The position numbers and the translations under genes were made by a program. From NCBI RefSeq assembly GCF_002302635.1, contig NZ_CP022387.1, forward strand, positions 558,001-622,000: DNA of 64,000 nt. Reading direction: 5' to 3'. The stretch is from Capnocytophaga stomatis (GTDB lineage: Bacteria; Bacteroidota; Bacteroidia; Flavobacteriales; Flavobacteriaceae). Shown here piece after piece: positions 62,548 through 64,000 of this stretch (its first letter is position 1; every line of letters starts with the position of its first letter). The notes under the pieces were generated by a model, which saw nothing but the letters and a program-made list of their open reading frames with translations, did not search any database and was not told the origin of the DNA.

Positions 62548-64000
62548 ATGTTTAAATATTTTTTAACCCTCGAATGGAAATCTTTCACGCGTTCGGCAAG
62601 TTTTGGGAGAAGCCTTGCTTTGAAGATTTTTATGGCTTTTGTCGCTATTTACTTTCTGAGTGCCGCTCTTTTAATAGGAATCACCATTTATCCTGTTTTG
62701 AAAGAGACTTTTCCACAACAACAACCAATGCACGTTTTTAACAATTTTATTGCGATTTGGCTTTTGTGGGAATTAACAATTCGTTTTATGTTTCAATCGT
62801 TGCCTGTTATGAACATTAAACCTTTGTTAATAAACAATATACATCGCAATAAAATCATTCACTACGTACTTGCAAAAACCATTTTTTCTCCTTTTAATCT
62901 GTTTGCACCTTTAATTTTTATTCCGTTTGGAATATGGGTTATTTTTTCAGAAGATTATTCGTTTCTAACCGTTTTTTGTTGGTGGATTGCAATGTTTGCA
63001 CTGGTTTTTTTAGCAAATTTCACAAATTTCATTTTGATTAAAAAATTTGGTGAAAATCTAAAAGATTTACTTCCTTATGCAAGAAGCATTCTGATTCTCA
63101 TAGCTTTAGAATATTTCAACATATTTAGCACCACGAAATTTATTGGAAAATCATTCAATTTATTGCTTGATTATCCTTTTTTGGCTGTTATTCCTATAAT
63201 ATCAACTTTAGGAATTTACACACTGAATTTCAATAACTTATCAAAAACTTTATATCTGGATTCCGCCCTAAAAGGAAAAACCGAGAAAGTCAGTACATCA
63301 AACTTTGAATGGCTAAAACGATTTGGAAATATTGCTCCTTTCTTACAACTTGACTTAAAACTCATTTGGCGTAACAAACGCACCAAATCTGTTTTTTGGA
63401 CTTGCCTGATTTTCGTGTTTTATGGCTTGATATTTTATCCAAATCCATCTTTTAAAGATACGCAATATTTTTATGTTTTTGTTGGCATTTTCGTAACGGG
63501 AACATTTTTGATTAATTTCGGACAATTCGTACCCGCCTGGGACAGTGCATATTATTCGATGCTAATGTCACAAAACATCTCATTAAAGCAATATTTAAAC
63601 TCAAAGGCTGTATTGTTCTATTTTTCAATTATTATTGCATTTATCATTTCAACTCCTTACATTTATTTCGGCAAACATATTTTTCTAATCAACACATCTT
63701 GTGCTCTTTACAATATTGGAATTGGAGTTCCTTCCGTTCTTTTCTTAGGAGCTTATAACAAAAAACGTATCGATTTGGATAAACGTGGTTTTGGAAATTA
63801 TCAAGGTACAGGAATGGCACAGTGGATTGTTTCGTTACCTATACTACTCATTCCCATAATTTTATGGCTTGTTGTTAGTATTTTCTTTGATAATACGATT
63901 GCTTCCATAGTTCTTGGTTTGATAGGAATCATAGGTCTGGTTTTCAGAAATTATTTTATGAACATCATTGTAAAGAAATATAAATCAAGAAAATACATCG
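62548..64000 (+). CDS. DUF5687 multi-spanning membrane protein (cut by right edge)
   Basis: At least 484 residues with no stop before the window ends. It begins MFKYFLTLEWKSFTRSASFG and has many hydrophobic segments (IFMAFVAIYFLSAALLIGIT; FWTCLIFVFYGLIFYP; GIFVTGTFLINFGQFVPAWD). DUF5687 proteins act as the membrane part of ABC exporters in Bacteroidetes, usually with the ATPase gene just downstream, here beyond the edge. Its substrate is unknown. Confidence 0.88.
   Translation, partial: MFKYFLTLEWKSFTRSASFGRSLALKIFMAFVAIYFLSAALLIGITIYPVLKETFPQQQPMHVFNNFIAIWLLWELTIRFMFQSLPVMNIKPLLINNIHRNKIIHYVLAKTIFSPFNLFAPLIFIPFGIWVIFSEDYSFLTVFCWWIAMFALVFLANFTNFILIKKFGENLKDLLPYARSILILIALEYFNIFSTTKFIGKSFNLLLDYPFLAVIPIISTLGIYTLNFNNLSKTLYLDSALKGKTEKVSTSNFEWLKRFGNIAPFLQLDLKLIWRNKRTKSVFWTCLIFVFYGLIFYPNPSFKDTQYFYVFVGIFVTGTFLINFGQFVPAWDSAYYSMLMSQNISLKQYLNSKAVLFYFSIIIAFIISTPYIYFGKHIFLINTSCALYNIGIGVPSVLFLGAYNKKRIDLDKRGFGNYQGTGMAQWIVSLPILLIPIILWLVVSIFFDNTIASIVLGLIGIIGLVFRNYFMNIIVKKYKSRKYI

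Overview
The window is from a low-GC Bacteroidetes genome, class Flavobacteriia, most likely Capnocytophaga. The evidence is the promoter type (TTG, about 18-20 nt, TAnnTTTG) found at most transcription units, many SusC/SusD-type genes, surface lipoproteins with Lys/acidic residues just after the lipidated Cys (the lipoprotein export signal described in Capnocytophaga canimorsus), and two GH18 endoglycosidase loci resembling the C. canimorsus glycoprotein-deglycosylation system. Genus is an inference; the class is well supported.

Left part (1-27 kb) is mostly core genome: recQ (cut by the window edge) divergent from an arabinose-5-phosphate isomerase; a WYL regulator; etfBA; the haem genes hemA-hemC with a divergent AraC regulator; a class III aminotransferase; an operon that starts with a TonB-C protein and a TlpA-like thioredoxin; then a SWIM zinc-finger protein, a HEAT-repeat protein, a MoxR AAA+ ATPase and a DUF5682 protein. 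These last four look like one functional set (as in the E. coli yeh cluster) split by acpH and a sulfatase lipoprotein; the usual VWA partner is not in the window. Superoxide dismutase and the 1463-residue TamB follow.

Middle part (27-50 kb) is accessory. Two GH18 polysaccharide-utilisation loci lie in tandem: SusC-SusD-GH18-DUF1735/LamG, then SusC-SusD-GH18-DUF1735/LamG-DUF1735. Both start from the same promoter architecture and share an almost identical susC 5' end. Each likely binds host N-glycoproteins at the surface, cuts the glycan with the GH18 enzyme and imports it through SusCD. After them comes a scar: the promoter and first 46 codons of tsaD, fused to a piece of an M81/MlrC gene, then the 3' end of a third susD with its terminator. 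Next are four small or unrecognised genes on the minus strand (851, 72, 73 and 170 codons), a pentanucleotide repeat, and 3.7 copies of a 187-bp tandem repeat that ends at the intact tsaD promoter. Because tamB and tsaD are usually divergent neighbours in Flavobacteriia (from memory), the whole 27-50 kb block looks like DNA accumulated between them.

Right part (50-64 kb) returns to ordinary genes: tsaD; a PadR-PspC-outer-membrane-receptor group with a clear candidate operator; a small beta-barrel protein; a polysaccharide flippase; a C1 peptidase and an S9 peptidase in one operon; and a DUF5687 membrane protein cut by the right edge. No rRNA, tRNA, CRISPR array or transposase gene was seen.
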